The position numbers were made by a program, and so were the translations under genes. Below the pieces are notes generated by a model. It was given only the letters and a program-made list of their open reading frames with translations, was not told where the DNA came from and did no database searches. Below, one piece after another: positions 1 to 8,929 of a stretch of DNA of 35,849 nt. The first letter of the stretch is position 1; each line of letters begins with the position of its first letter. Source of the DNA: Jiangella rhizosphaerae (GTDB lineage Bacteria; Actinomycetota; Actinomycetes; Jiangellales; Jiangellaceae); contig NZ_QUAL01000130.1 of assembly GCF_003579925.1 (NCBI RefSeq), forward strand, positions 1 to 35,849. Reading direction: 5' to 3'.

Positions 1-532
1 CGGCGGCGGCGCCCGCTCGGGCCGGACCGGCCGCGCTCAACCCGTCCACCGCCTGTGCGAACGCCGCCGCCGGGTCGTCGGGTGCGGGCCGGCGCCCCGC
101 CGCGCGCAGCAGGTCGTTGGAGGCTGTGAGGAACGCCGTCCAGCGGGCGGCGCCGAACACCGCGGGCCCGGCCCGGTACAGCGCGGCCGCCGCCGTCGCC
201 GTCCCGCCCGCCACCTCCGCCACCACCCGCGTGACCAGCAGGAACGGCTTATCGACGAGGTAGACGTGGGCCCGCCCGGCGACCGGGCCGTCCGTGCCGA
301 GGAACCACGCCAGCGCCGCCCGGTGCTTGCGGCGCAGCAGGTGGTTGGCCTTGTACTCGACGGCGGGCGAGCGGATGCGGTCCCGCAGCTCCGCCACGCA
401 CGCGGCGGCCGCGGCGGCGTCGATGCGCACGCTGCCGTACCCGAAGACGTCGGTGTTGCCGCCGGCGAGCCGCTCTCCCTCGGAGCCGGACTCGTCGCAG
501 GCGATCTCCACCGCCGCCGTGGACCCGTCCAT
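1..532 (-). CDS. DUF3800-like protein, 3' end outside window
   Basis: The minus frame is open from the window edge to an ATG at 532. GGAGGA lies 9 nt before that ATG, and an in-frame GTG two codons upstream is the alternative start. The protein opens with VEIACDESGSEGE, and the DESG motif near the N-terminus is what DUF3800-type proteins show (an acidic, RNase H-like start). Farther on it reads AVEYKANHLLRRKH and AHVYLVDKPF. At least 177 residues are visible and the C-terminus is missing. It lies 59 bp downstream of the MFS gene on the same strand and may be the last gene of that unit. The DUF3800 placement rests on the DESG motif and general layout only. The role is unknown; nuclease-like activity has been suggested for the family but nothing here proves it. 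Confidence 0.55.
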   Translation of the reverse strand, partial: MDGSTAAVEIACDESGSEGERLAGGNTDVFGYGSVRIDAAAAAACVAELRDRIRSPAVEYKANHLLRRKHRAALAWFLGTDGPVAGRAHVYLVDKPFLLVTRVVAEVAGGTATAAAALYRAGPAVFGAARWTAFLTASNDLLRAAGRRPAPDDPAAAFAQAVDGLSAAGPARAGAAA

Positions 533-591
533 GCGCACCGATCCTCCGCCGTCCGGCCGCGCGGCACAACGCCGTTTCGCCTCCGCCGGCG

Positions 592-1824
592 TCAGCGCCG
601 TCCCAGCACGGCCACGGCGGCGATCGGCACCAGCAGCAGCGTCAGCACGCCGGACAGCACCAGTCCGCCCGTGACCCCGGCCAGCTCCACCAGCGGTCCG
701 CCGGCCAGCAGGCCGAGCGGCGCGGCGACCGTCGCACCCGTGGTCCAGAGCGTGACGACGGGCTGGTGCTCGTCGGGCTCCAGCCCGGACTGCACGAAGC
801 TGTACGCCACAGGCGTGAACGGCGCCCACACGAGGCCGCCGAGACCGAACACGATCATCGCGACGGCGAGGTCGCCGGTGGCCGCGAGCGCGATGGGGCA
901 CATCGCCCACAGTGCGACGATCGCGATCAGGAGGTGCCGCTGCGGGAGGCCGCGCAGCTGGTTCACGAGGGCGGCGCCGACGAACGCGCCGGCTCCCAGC
1001 GCGCCCCACAGCAGGCCGAGCGCGGACGGGCCGGCGTCGAGCGACCCGCGGACGTACAGCGGCAGTGCCACCTCGATCGGCATGTACAGGAAGTTGAAGA
1101 AGAAGACGACCACCAGCAGCCGTGCCGCGACCGGCCGGCGGCGCAGGATCCGCCAGCCCGACTCCCGCACGGGCGGACGGCGCGGGGCGTCGCCGTCCGC
1201 ACGGATCCGGGGCACCGAGACCAGCACGGCGACGAGCAGGATCAGGGCGCCCGCGGCGTCGGCGAACAGCGCCACGCCGGCGCCGGCCGCGGCGACGACG
1301 ATGCCGCCCAGCACCGGCCCGACGACGTACAGCGCGACCGACGCGTTCAGGCCGAGCAGCCCGTTGACGGCGAACCGGCCGTCGTCGCCGGCCATCGACG
1401 TCGCCAGCAGGCGGCGGCTGCTGGACCCGGCCAGCCGGAACAGCGACCCGGCCAGCAGGCCGCCGATGAGCACCGGCAGCGTGAGCCGGTCGGTGACCGC
1501 GAGCACCCCGAGCACCGTGAACGTCGTCGCCCGCAGCACGCAGTCGGCGAGCAGCAGCGTCCGCGGCGACATCGCGGCCCGGCCCAGACCGATGACCGAC
1601 GCCAGGATCGTCGACAGGACGAACGGCGCCGCCGCGACCAGCCCGATGGCGACGGCGCGTGGCACGCTCCCGTGGATCGCGAGCGTCTGCACGGGCATCG
1701 CGACCAGGAGCATGCCCGTCCCCGCGCCGGCCAGCAGGTCGCCGGCCAGCAGGCCGGCGACGCCGCGGTGCCGGAGCACCTCGCCGTAGGACCGGTTGGT
1801 CGCGGGCGCCGCCGCGGCGACCAT
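592..1824 (-). CDS. MFS transporter
   Basis: This 410-residue integral membrane protein has about twelve hydrophobic segments split by a charged central loop (near residues 205-230, RIRADGDAPRRPPVRES), the usual two six-helix halves of the major facilitator superfamily. Small residues (Gly, Ala) are abundant in the helices. It would move a small solute or drug across the cytoplasmic membrane by proton coupling, and the substrate cannot be read from the sequence. The ATG at 1824 is 8 bp after the stop of the VOC gene, so AraC, VOC and MFS are probably co-transcribed. The pairing with an AraC regulator and a VOC protein suggests a resistance or detoxification unit, which is inference. No good Shine-Dalgarno is visible, consistent with translational coupling. 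Confidence 0.85.
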   Translation of the reverse strand: MVAAAAPATNRSYGEVLRHRGVAGLLAGDLLAGAGTGMLLVAMPVQTLAIHGSVPRAVAIGLVAAAPFVLSTILASVIGLGRAAMSPRTLLLADCVLRATTFTVLGVLAVTDRLTLPVLIGGLLAGSLFRLAGSSSRRLLATSMAGDDGRFAVNGLLGLNASVALYVVGPVLGGIVVAAAGAGVALFADAAGALILLVAVLVSVPRIRADGDAPRRPPVRESGWRILRRRPVAARLLVVVFFFNFLYMPIEVALPLYVRGSLDAGPSALGLLWGALGAGAFVGAALVNQLRGLPQRHLLIAIVALWAMCPIALAATGDLAVAMIVFGLGGLVWAPFTPVAYSFVQSGLEPDEHQPVVTLWTTGATVAAPLGLLAGGPLVELAGVTGGLVLSGVLTLLLVPIAAVAVLGRR

Positions 1825-1832
1825 CGGCCGGC

Positions 1833-2243
1833 TCAGCGCACTTCGTTGATGCGGATGACGTTGCCCGAGGGATCGCGGAAGGCGCAGTCGCGGACGCCGT
1901 AGGGCTGGTCCATCGGCTCCTGGAGCACCTCGGCGCCGCTGGCCTGCAGCCGGTCGAAGACGCCGTCGAGGTCGGGCGTGGCCAGCGTCAGCGCGCCGTA
2001 GGTGCCCTTGGCGATGAGCTCGAGGATGGTGCGGCGCTCGTCCTCGGTGATGCCGGGGTCGGCCGCCGGCGGGTGCAGGACGATGGACGTCCCCGGCTGG
2101 TTCGGCGGCCCGACCGTGAGCCAGCGCATCCCCTCGTAACCGACGTCCATGCGCAGCTCGAAGCCCAGGGTGTCGCGGTAGAAGGCCAGCGCAGCGTCGG
2201 GGTCGGTCTGCGGGAGGAACGTGTTGTGGATGGTGATGTCCAT
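1833..2243 (-). CDS. VOC (glyoxalase/bleomycin-resistance fold) protein
   Basis: The 136-residue protein has the two-module VOC fold. The first module starts ITIHNTFLPQTDPDAALAFY and the second ends CAFRDPSGNVIRINE, the standard closing strand of glyoxalase-like domains. VOC proteins bind a divalent metal or sequester a ligand; roles include dioxygenases, epimerases, thiol transferases and drug-binding proteins, and the specific activity is not readable here. The ATG at 2243 begins 5 nt after the AraC stop codon, and an in-frame GTG at 2252 would overlap that stop. No clear Shine-Dalgarno is present, so coupling to the AraC gene is likely. AraC genes next to VOC genes of this type are a frequent actinobacterial pair. 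Confidence 0.85.
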   Translation of the reverse strand: MDITIHNTFLPQTDPDAALAFYRDTLGFELRMDVGYEGMRWLTVGPPNQPGTSIVLHPPAADPGITEDERRTILELIAKGTYGALTLATPDLDGVFDRLQASGAEVLQEPMDQPYGVRDCAFRDPSGNVIRINEVR

Positions 2244-2248
2244 GGACG

Positions 2249-2698
<450 letters not shown>

Positions 2699-2798
2699 TC
2701 TCGAAATCCTGCCACGGCACGCGTGACTCGGCCACCGGCGACGCGCCCGCCGGAGGTGGGGTACGCCCTCGTCGGCCGGGGGTCCCCTGCTGCGTTGG

Positions 2799-2930
2799 CC
2801 GTCCCCCTGCTGCCCGATTGTCTTGGCCGCGCACGCGCGCCTCAAGCGGACCGAGGAGGCGCTTCGCGCCGATGCGGACCGCTTGACCCGCGCGCACGCG
2901 GCTCAGGACGGGCAGCTATCAGGGGGACGG
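2799..2930. repeat. Long imperfect palindrome 1 (132 bp foldback)
   Basis: The ends are perfect 11-bp inverted repeats (CCGTCCCCCTG at 2799-2809, its complement at 2920-2930). Between them CTGCCC pairs with GGGCAG, a CGCGCACGCG tract with its partner and TCAAGCGG with CCGCTTGA. The apex is GGCGC-TTC-GCGCC (2858-2870), almost exactly at the centre of the element. It could fold into one long hairpin in either strand. Confidence 0.8.
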
Positions 2931-2948
2931 GGGAAGAGCGGCGACGAC

Positions 2949-3188
2949 GCCGCGTTGTTCGGCCGCTTCTGTGTGGCGTTGGTGTCGTTGAGCGTCCACT
3001 AGGTGAGATTTCACCGTGATTCGGGGGCCATCACGAGGATTGCCCCAGCGTCAACACCCCTACAGTCATGGTGATGCTCACGTAATCCTCGTGATGTAGG
3101 CGATCGCCGATGATCATCGCCGTCCACAGCCCGACAAAACGGGGCGAAACGGGCACGGGAACGGTGAGGCGTGCCCACATCCTCCCCG
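2949..3188. repeat. Interspersed repeat core, copy A
   Basis: This stretch is repeated in direct orientation at 8930-9165, with roughly 85% identity by eye and only short gaps. It carries nested palindromes: GGTGA-GATT-TCACC (3002-3015), a perfect 13-bp inverted repeat CATCACGAGGATT (3029-3041) with its complement at 3084-3096, and the perfect palindrome CGATGATCATCG (3108-3119). Near the end is a GGGCACG/CGTGCCC pair. Copy A is flanked by the two long palindromes; copy B is not. Confidence 0.85.
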
Positions 3189-3325
3189 TCCCCCTGATAG
3201 CGCCTAGGGCCACGGCGCAACCGCGGGTCAAGTCCAAGCGCCCCGACCACAGCGAAGCCCGACCCCAACGCGCGCGGACTGGAGGCGCGGTTGCGCGGCA
3301 AGAGAATGGGGCAGCAGGGGGACGG
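3186..3325. repeat. Long imperfect palindrome 2 (140 bp foldback)
   Basis: Same family as the palindrome at 2799-2930, with identical 11-bp ends (CCGTCCCCCTG at 3186-3196, complement at 3315-3325). Inside, CGCAACCGCG pairs with CGCGGTTGCG, and the apex is GC-GAA-GC near 3255, the midpoint. Aligned against the other copy it shares long runs such as the outer CCCCCTGCTGCCC block and the inner CTATCAGGGGG block. Confidence 0.8.
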
Positions 3326-3419
3326 GGAGCCCGGTCCCACAGGCGAACGCCCATGATCCACGCCGATTCTTCAGCAACGACCGCGCGCAGTTTAGACGCC
3401 GTGCCTCGGACGCCGGCTC

Positions 3420-3599
3420 GAACGGCGTCGTCGGCCGCCGGCACGCCGGCCTCGCCGTTGACCTCGACGACGGTGAACGTGGCCTGCTGCCGGTACTTGC
3501 GCAGGACGTTGTCGATGAACAGCGCCACCCGCGCGGCGCCGTGCAGCTCGACCCGCGAGGCGTGCACCTTGCCGCCGCCGTCGGCCCGCGCCTACCTCA
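3420..3599 (-). pseudogene. C-terminal remnant of a SigJ-like sigma factor
   Basis: The minus frame reads ADGGGKVHASRVELHGAARV, then ALFIDNVLRKY and FTVVEVNGEAGV. This matches the layout of the C-terminal SnoaL-like domain of SigJ-type extracytoplasmic sigma factors, which usually reads D-GGGK-, then GA-RVA-F and later VNG-PG. A stop codon (TAG) sits directly upstream in the same frame and there is no room for the sigma-2 and sigma-4 regions. The gene is therefore 5'-deleted. After about 3420 the frame runs on into non-protein-like sequence. The identification rests on a short match and is moderate; an unrelated small protein is possible. Confidence 0.5.
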
Positions 3600-3638
3600 G
3601 GACGACCGGACAGGGCGCCGATCCGTGACACCGGCGGC

Positions 3639-3989
3639 TCACAGCGGCAGCCGGTCGCCCTGCCGCTCGACGAGCTCCTCCGGCGCCGTCAGCCGCCAGG
3701 CCTCGAAGGTCAGCTCCACCAGCTCGTCTTGCTCGATGCCGTCGAGGTGGACGACCACCCAGCCGAAGGCCCCGGCGGTGAACTGGATCTCGAACACGTG
3801 CGGCCGCTCGGCCACCAGGGCCAGCTGCTCGGCGATGGTCTGCTTCAGCCCGACGGTCGACGTGGCGGGCCACAGGTAGCCGAACGTCCGGCCGTCCACC
3901 CGGAACGTCGTCCACCGGTCGGAGTCGGTGCCGCCGGCGCCCGGCAGCCGGTCGATGATGGCGAGGAAGTCGTCGATCGGCACGGCCAT
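3639..3989 (-). CDS. MmcQ/YjbR family protein
   Basis: The product is a 116-residue MmcQ/YjbR-type protein. It begins MAVPIDDFLAIIDRLPG and contains RTFGYLWPATSTVGLKQTI, FGWVVVHLDGIEQDEL and a closing helix ELTFEAWRLTAPEELVE. The fold (CyaY-like) has been proposed to bind DNA, but the function is not established. The ATG at 3989 is chosen because residues upstream in the open frame are Arg/Pro-rich. The gene is divergent from the small plus-strand ORF at 4139, so the roughly 150 bp between them should carry both promoters. Downstream lies the SigJ-like remnant on the same strand. Confidence 0.8.
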   Translation of the reverse strand: MAVPIDDFLAIIDRLPGAGGTDSDRWTTFRVDGRTFGYLWPATSTVGLKQTIAEQLALVAERPHVFEIQFTAGAFGWVVVHLDGIEQDELVELTFEAWRLTAPEELVERQGDRLPL

Positions 3990-4138
3990 GGCCCCATCGA
4001 AGCAGGTTCGGCCGCCGTCCGCGCACCCGGACTGGTCCGGTCCGGGGCGACGGCGACCGCCGTCGTGGGGTATCCAGAGCATAGGCGACGGCCCGGCGCA
4101 ACGGTGCACCGAGCCGGCGCCGCGCAAGGGGGCACGAC

Positions 4139-4447
4139 ATGAGAGAACTCGTCGCCGAGCTCGAACAGGCGCTCGACGCATTACCACCGGCCGATCGGCG
4201 CGCGGCACTGCGAGCGCTCATGCCGTCGGTGGTGCGCTGGTATCAGAGGTCGCTGGACCTCGACGATCGCGGCCGGCCGACGGACATCGATCTGCTGCTC
4301 TGGGTGGAGGAGCTGTCGGCGGGGCTGATCGGGCCGCTGTGTGCCGCCGCCCAGGACGTCAGACGCGTCGCGACGCCCGCGCGCCAGGTGCGGCGCCTGC
4401 CGGGCCAGCGGCACCCCCGAGCGGGCGCCGGCTGGTCAAGCCCCTGA
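4139..4447 (+). CDS. Small hypothetical protein
   Basis: A 102-residue ORF starts at ATG 4139, 7 nt after a purine-rich AAGGGGG. The first 75 residues look like real helical protein (MRELVAELEQALDALPPAD, then DIDLLLWVEELSAGLIGPL), with regular hydrophobic spacing. The last 25 residues are Arg/Pro/Gly-rich and less convincing, so the native stop may have been displaced. It ends 16 bp before the end of the convergent zinc-ribbon gene. I recognise no family, and no membrane segment or signal peptide is visible. Confidence 0.5.
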   Translation: MRELVAELEQALDALPPADRRAALRALMPSVVRWYQRSLDLDDRGRPTDIDLLLWVEELSAGLIGPLCAAAQDVRRVATPARQVRRLPGQRHPRAGAGWSSP

Positions 4448-4463
4448 CTCGGGCGCGCAGAGG

Positions 4464-4925
4464 TCAGGCGGCGCCTTCGGGCGGCACCTTCTCCTGTTCC
4501 TGGGTGGTCGGGCCGGAGCCCGCGAGAGCGTCGGCGATGGCCGACCTGGTGGGCCGGGCCGGCGCGCGGCCCAGGACGCGGTCGATGGCGCTGGCGACGT
4601 CGGCGGAGAGGTCGCGGCTGTCGGTGCGGCGGTGCCGGCCCGGGCCGGGCATCCGGATGGCGAACCCGCGGTCCATGGTCGTCTCGACGGCGAGGAACTC
4701 GGCCGTGGCCGACGCCTCGCAGGAGCGGCACACGGTGTGGCCGAGCCGGCGCACGAGCGTGGTTGCGCCGCAGACCGAGCAGTGGTCGAGATCGGCGGAC
4801 CAGCCCTTCGTCTGCTGGCAGTCGGGGCAGATCAGCACCTGCTCATCGGCCCGGACCCCGCGCACCCACAGGTTCGTCCCCCGGGCGGGGTCGGACTGGC
4901 GGGCGCCACAGCGGTAGCACGGCAC
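4464..4925 (-). CDS. Zinc-ribbon protein with three CxxC pairs
   Basis: The start is GTG 4925, with AAGGGAG 8 nt upstream, giving 153 residues. It opens [16 protein letters not shown] and continues with [11 protein letters not shown], then [11 protein letters not shown] and VCRSCEAS. The successive CxxC pairs would form one or two zinc ribbons in the first 80 residues. The C-terminal half is a helical, charged region ([17 protein letters not shown]). Such proteins often bind nucleic acid or serve as accessory factors, and the role here is unknown. It lies 59 bp downstream of the peroxiredoxin gene on the same strand and may be the third gene of a DUF3052-peroxiredoxin-ribbon unit. Confidence 0.7.
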   Translation of the reverse strand: MPCYRCGARQSDPARGTNLWVRGVRADEQVLICPDCQQTKGWSADLDHCSVCGATTLVRRLGHTVCRSCEASATAEFLAVETTMDRGFAIRMPGPGRHRRTDSRDLSADVASAIDRVLGRAPARPTRSAIADALAGSGPTTQEQEKVPPEGAA

Positions 4926-4984
4926 GGGCGAGCTCCCTTCCTGCTGTCGTACTGGACCGGCGAACGCCGAAGGTGCCCGGACCG

Positions 4985-5446
4985 TCAGGCCGCGCCGAGC
5001 GAGCTCAGCACGCGCCGGTAGTCGTCGACGTTCCTGGCATCGGGAAGCGCGTTGACGACGTCCCAGCGGACGGTCCCCCCTGCGTCCACTACGAAGGTAC
5101 CTCGAACGGCGCAGCCGCGGTCGTGATCGAAGACACCGTACGCCGCCGCAACCGCTCCATGTGGCCAGAAGTCGGACAACAGCGGGAAATCCAGGCCCGT
5201 GGTGTCGGCGAACACCCGCAGCGCGAACATCGAGTCGCACGAGACGGCCAGGACGTGCACGGCGTCGCCGACCGCCGGGATCAGGGAGTCGCGGATCGCG
5301 GCCAGTTCGTCGGTGCACACGCCCGTGAACGCGAACGGGAAGAACGCCAGGACCACCGGGCGGCCGCGCAGCGAGGAGAGCCGGACTGCCGAACCGTGCT
5401 GGTCCGGCAGTTCGAAGTCCGGTGCCGGGGCACCGACCAGACTCAC
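4985..5446 (-). CDS. ahpE: Peroxiredoxin, AhpE type
   Basis: This thiol peroxidase reduces peroxides and peroxynitrite in the cytosol. The 153-residue protein begins [18 protein letters not shown] and carries the peroxidatic motif [12 protein letters not shown], with the catalytic Cys in the expected PxxxTxxC context. The GTG at 5446 overlaps the stop of the DUF3052 gene by four bases (GTGA), so translation is coupled. In Mycobacterium tuberculosis ahpE (Rv2238c) likewise neighbours a DUF3052 gene (Rv2239c) next to aceE, which supports the assignment. It has no second conserved Cys in a 2-Cys position, as expected for the one-Cys AhpE group, where mycothiol or mycoredoxin is the usual reductant. 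Confidence 0.9.
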   Translation of the reverse strand: MSLVGAPAPDFELPDQHGSAVRLSSLRGRPVVLAFFPFAFTGVCTDELAAIRDSLIPAVGDAVHVLAVSCDSMFALRVFADTTGLDFPLLSDFWPHGAVAAAYGVFDHDRGCAVRGTFVVDAGGTVRWDVVNALPDARNVDDYRRVLSSLGAA

Positions 5447-5877
5447 TTGCGAGCCGACCCCTTGGGGGCGACGAGCTTGGTGCCCGACCAGTCCTCGGCC
5501 GCCGAGACGGTGGAGGTGGTGGACAGGCCGGCGGTCAGCGCGGCGTCGGCGATGTCGCTGGCCTCGACGGCGCCGTCGCGGCCCACCTTCGGCGTCAGCA
5601 GCCACACGACGCCGCCGGGAGCGAGATCGGTGGTCGCGTCGACCAGGGCGTCGGCGAGGTCGCCGTCGTCGTCTCGCCACCACTGCAGCACCACGTCGGC
5701 GACTTCGCCGGACTCGCCGTCGAGCAACTCGGTGCCGGTGACTTCTTCGATGTCGATACGCAGATCGTCATCGCAGTCCTCGTCCCAGCCGAGCTCCAAG
5801 ACCACCTGGTTCGGACGGAAGCCGAGCTTGGCGGCCGGTCCGTCGTGCTGGTCCGAGTGGCCCGCGATCTGGCCCAC
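5443..5877 (-). CDS. DUF3052 family protein
   Basis: The start is GTG 5877, with GAGGAGG 7 nt upstream, giving 144 residues. The protein begins [20 protein letters not shown] and contains [20 protein letters not shown], an acidic middle and [20 protein letters not shown]. This is a well-conserved actinobacterial family of unknown function; the closing [16 protein letters not shown] is typical. It is the first gene of a minus-strand unit with the peroxiredoxin (4-nt overlap) and is divergent from aceE, with about 270 bp between them. In M. tuberculosis the homologue Rv2239c also sits beside aceE. It could be related in function to redox or pyruvate metabolism, which is inference from position only. 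Confidence 0.85.
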   Translation of the reverse strand: MGQIAGHSDQHDGPAAKLGFRPNQVVLELGWDEDCDDDLRIDIEEVTGTELLDGESGEVADVVLQWWRDDDGDLADALVDATTDLAPGGVVWLLTPKVGRDGAVEASDIADAALTAGLSTTSTVSAAEDWSGTKLVAPKGSARK

Positions 5878-5940
5878 CGATCGTCCTCCTCGCAGTCGTC
5901 GCGGCACGCCCGTGCGTTCCGCGTTTGCTGTAGTCCACCC

Positions 5941-5954
5941 AAGGACGCGTCCTT
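5941..5954. promoter_or_regulatory. 14-bp perfect palindrome in aceE/DUF3052 divergent region
   Basis: AAGGACGCGTCCTT is a perfect palindrome, 64 bp upstream of the DUF3052 start and about 200 bp upstream of aceE. Its position between divergent genes suits a regulator operator. The cognate factor is unknown. Confidence 0.4.
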
Positions 5955-6151
5955 GCGCAAGTGAACCCGCCAGACCAAGCCTGACACGCTCACTCGAACG
6001 GGCCTATGGTGCCCCTGCTCAGCGCGCTTGGAAAGACGTCCGCGGGCCCGAATGTGACGTACGGCCGCCGAGCGAGCAGGATAGGAAACACAGAACCCGA
6101 ACATCCCCCGACGCTCACATCGGCGTCCTAGAAGACCACGAAGGGACAGTC

Positions 6152-8899
6152 GTGGCTGCCGACCGCTCGCCGATCATCATCAATGGCCTTCCGAGCCAGC
6201 TCCCCGACATCGACGCCGACGAGACCAGGGAGTGGCTGGAATCGCTCGATGCCGCCATCGACCAGCGCGGACGCCATCGCGCGCGCTATCTCATGCTGGC
6301 GCTGCTGCAGCGCGCCCAGGAGCGGCAGGTGGGCGTCCCCAGCCTGCGCAACACCGACTACATCAACACCATCCCGCCCGAGGCGGAGCCGTGGTTCCCG
6401 GGAGACGAGTACGTCGAACGGCGCATCCGGGCCTACATCCGGTGGAACGCGGCGATGATGGTGCAGCGCGCCCAGCGGCCTGGCGTCGGCGTCGGCGGGC
6501 ACATCTCCACCTACGCCTCGTCGGCGAGCCTCTACGAGGTCGGGTTCAACCACTTCTTCCGCGGTAAGGACCACGCCGGCGGCGGCGACCAGATCTACTT
6601 CCAGGGGCACGCCTCCCCCGGCATGTACGCCCGCGCCTACCTCGAGGGCCGGCTGTCCGAGAGCCAGCTCGACGGCTTCCGCCAAGAGCTCTCGCACGCG
6701 GGCCTGGGCGGCGGGCTGCCGTCCTACCCGCACCCGCGGCTGATGCCCGACTTCTGGGAGTTCCCGACGGTGTCCATGGGCCTGGGCCCGCTGAACGCCA
6801 TCTACCAGGCGCGGTTCAACCGCTACCTGCACCACCGCGGCATCAAGGACACCAGCCAGCAGCACGTCTGGGCCTTCCTCGGCGACGGCGAGATGGACGA
6901 GCCCGAGACCATCGGCGCCATCGGCGTGGCCGCCCGCGAAGAGCTCGACAACCTCACGTTCGTCGTCAACTGCAACCTGCAGCGCCTCGACGGCCCGGTC
7001 CGCGGCAACGGCAAGATCATCCAGGAGATGGAGGCGCTGTTCCGCGGCGCCGGCTGGAACGTCATCAAGGTCATCTGGGGCCGCGAGTGGGACCCGCTGC
7101 TGGCCGCCGACACCGACGGCGCGCTGGTCAACCTCATGAACGTCACCCCCGACGGCGACTACCAGACGTACAAGGCCGAGTCCGGCGCGTACGTCCGCGA
7201 GCACTTCTTCGGCCGCGACCCGCGTACCCGCAAGATGGTCGAGGACATGTCCGACGACGAGATCTGGGGCCTCAAGCGCGGCGGACACGACTACCGCAAG
7301 CTCTACGCGGCCTACAAGGCGGCCACCGAGCACACCGGCCAGCCGACCGTCATCCTCGCCAAGACGATCAAGGGCTGGACGCTGGGCTCGCACTTCGAGG
7401 CCCGCAACGCCACCCACCAGATGAAGAAGCTGACCGGCGACGACCTCAAGCTCTTCCGCGACCGCCTGTTCATGGAGATCCCCGACTCAGCGCTCGAGGA
7501 CGTCTACAACCCGCCGTACTTCCACCCCGGCAAGGACTCCGACGAGCACGCCTACATGATGGAGCGCCGGCAGAAGCTCGGCGGCTTCCTGCCCGACCGC
7601 CGCACGCCGGCCAAGCCGCTGGTGCTGCCGGGCGACAAGGTCTACGAGGTGGCCCGGCGGGGTTCCGGCAAGCAGCCGGTGGCCACGACGATGGCGCTGG
7701 TACGCCTGGTGAAGGACCTGCTCAAGGATCCCGAGATCGGCAAGCGGCTGGTCCCCGTCATCCCCGACGAGGCCCGCACGTTCGGCATGGACTCCCTGTT
7801 CCCGACGCTGAAGATCTACTCGCCGCACGGGCAGAACTACACACCCGTCGACCGCGAGCTGTTCCTGTCCTACAAGGAGGCCAAGGACGGGCAGATCCTG
7901 CACGAGGGCATCAACGAGGCCGGCTCGGTCGCCTCGTGGACGGCGGCGGCCACGTCGTACGCCACCCACGGCGAGCCGATGATCCCGCTGTACATCTTCT
8001 ACTCGATGTTCGGGTTCCAGCGCACCGGCGACGGCTTCTGGGCCGCGGCCGACCAGCTGGCCCGCGGCTTCGTCCTCGGCGCCACCGCCGGGCGCACCAC
8101 GCTGAACGGCGAGGGCCTGCAGCACGAGGACGGCCACTCGGTGCTGCTGGCGTCGACCAACCCGGCGGTCGTGCACTACGACCCCGCGTTCGCGTTCGAG
8201 ATCGGGCACATCGTGCGCGACGGGCTGCGGCGCATGTACGGCGAGGACAGCGAGAACGTCTTCTACTACCTGACCATCTACAACGAGCCCTACGTCCAGC
8301 CCGCGGAGCCCGAGAACCTCGACGTCGAGGGCCTGCTCAAGGGCATGTACCTCTACCAGCCCATGCAGACCGCGCCCGGCGACAACGTGCCGCACGCGCA
8401 GATCCTCGCCTCCGGCGTGGGCATGAACTGGGCCCTCGAGGCGCAGCAGCGCCTGGCCGACGAGTGGGAGGTCGCCGCCGACGTCTGGTCGGTCACGTCG
8501 TGGAACGAGCTGCGCCGCGACGCCCTGGCCGCCGACGAGTGGAACCTCATGCACCCCGGCGAGGAGGCCCGCGTCCCGTACGTCACCGCCCGGCTGCGCG
8601 AGGCCCGCGGCCCGGTCGTCGGTGTCAGCGACTACCTGCGCGCGGTGCAGGACCAGATCGCGCCGTACGTGCCCACCGACTACTCCTCGCTGGGCACCGA
8701 CGGCTTCGGCCTGTCCGACACCCGGGCGGCGCTGCGGCGGCACTTCAAGGTCGACGCCCAGTCGATCGTCGTCAGCGTGCTGACGCTGCTGGCCCGCCGC
8801 GGCGAGATCCCATGGGAGACCGTCAAGCAGGCGCACGAGCGCTACAAGCTCGACGACGTCAACGCCACCACCGCCGAGGAGGCCGGCGGCGAGTCCTGA
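6152..8899 (+). CDS. aceE: Pyruvate dehydrogenase E1 component, homodimeric
   Basis: AceE decarboxylates pyruvate with thiamine diphosphate and reductively acetylates the lipoyl group of E2, feeding acetyl-CoA to the TCA cycle and fatty-acid synthesis. The protein has 915 residues (usual 885-930). The TPP-binding motif is GDGEMDEPE (residues 244-252) followed by NCN at 273-275. Other family blocks include [20 protein letters not shown] near residue 113 and [11 protein letters not shown] in the C-terminal part. I take the GTG at 6152 (AAGGGA upstream). The frame stays open far upstream to 4763, but that part runs antisense to other genes. Downstream lies a repeat and then convergent pirin. No E2 or E3 gene is in the window, as is usual for this locus. 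Confidence 0.97.
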   Translation: MAADRSPIIINGLPSQLPDIDADETREWLESLDAAIDQRGRHRARYLMLALLQRAQERQVGVPSLRNTDYINTIPPEAEPWFPGDEYVERRIRAYIRWNAAMMVQRAQRPGVGVGGHISTYASSASLYEVGFNHFFRGKDHAGGGDQIYFQGHASPGMYARAYLEGRLSESQLDGFRQELSHAGLGGGLPSYPHPRLMPDFWEFPTVSMGLGPLNAIYQARFNRYLHHRGIKDTSQQHVWAFLGDGEMDEPETIGAIGVAAREELDNLTFVVNCNLQRLDGPVRGNGKIIQEMEALFRGAGWNVIKVIWGREWDPLLAADTDGALVNLMNVTPDGDYQTYKAESGAYVREHFFGRDPRTRKMVEDMSDDEIWGLKRGGHDYRKLYAAYKAATEHTGQPTVILAKTIKGWTLGSHFEARNATHQMKKLTGDDLKLFRDRLFMEIPDSALEDVYNPPYFHPGKDSDEHAYMMERRQKLGGFLPDRRTPAKPLVLPGDKVYEVARRGSGKQPVATTMALVRLVKDLLKDPEIGKRLVPVIPDEARTFGMDSLFPTLKIYSPHGQNYTPVDRELFLSYKEAKDGQILHEGINEAGSVASWTAAATSYATHGEPMIPLYIFYSMFGFQRTGDGFWAAADQLARGFVLGATAGRTTLNGEGLQHEDGHSVLLASTNPAVVHYDPAFAFEIGHIVRDGLRRMYGEDSENVFYYLTIYNEPYVQPAEPENLDVEGLLKGMYLYQPMQTAPGDNVPHAQILASGVGMNWALEAQQRLADEWEVAADVWSVTSWNELRRDALAADEWNLMHPGEEARVPYVTARLREARGPVVGVSDYLRAVQDQIAPYVPTDYSSLGTDGFGLSDTRAALRRHFKVDAQSIVVSVLTLLARRGEIPWETVKQAHERYKLDDVNATTAEEAGGES

Positions 8900-8929
8900 C
8901 CGACCTGACGACGAGGCTCCCCCGGGTCT

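Larger units (their letters stand above)
2699..3638. other. Gene-free repeat-rich stretch between AraC and MmcQ genes
   Basis: About 940 bp without an intact gene. It holds, in order, a 132-bp palindrome, a 240-bp repeat core also present near 8.9-9.2 kb, a 140-bp palindrome related to the first, and a 5'-truncated SigJ-like fragment. Open frames here are Arg/Pro-rich and do not look like protein. Confidence 0.8.

Noticed and set aside
4763-6151. Long upstream in-frame extension of aceE
   Set aside because: It is open but Arg/Pro/Ser-rich and antisense to the peroxiredoxin and DUF3052 genes; AceE homology and a ribosome site support the start at 6152.
6128-8836. Two long minus-strand frames opposite aceE (429 and 449 residues)
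   Set aside because: High-GC antisense frames mirroring aceE codon bias; composition is Val/Gly/Arg/Asp-rich with no family features.
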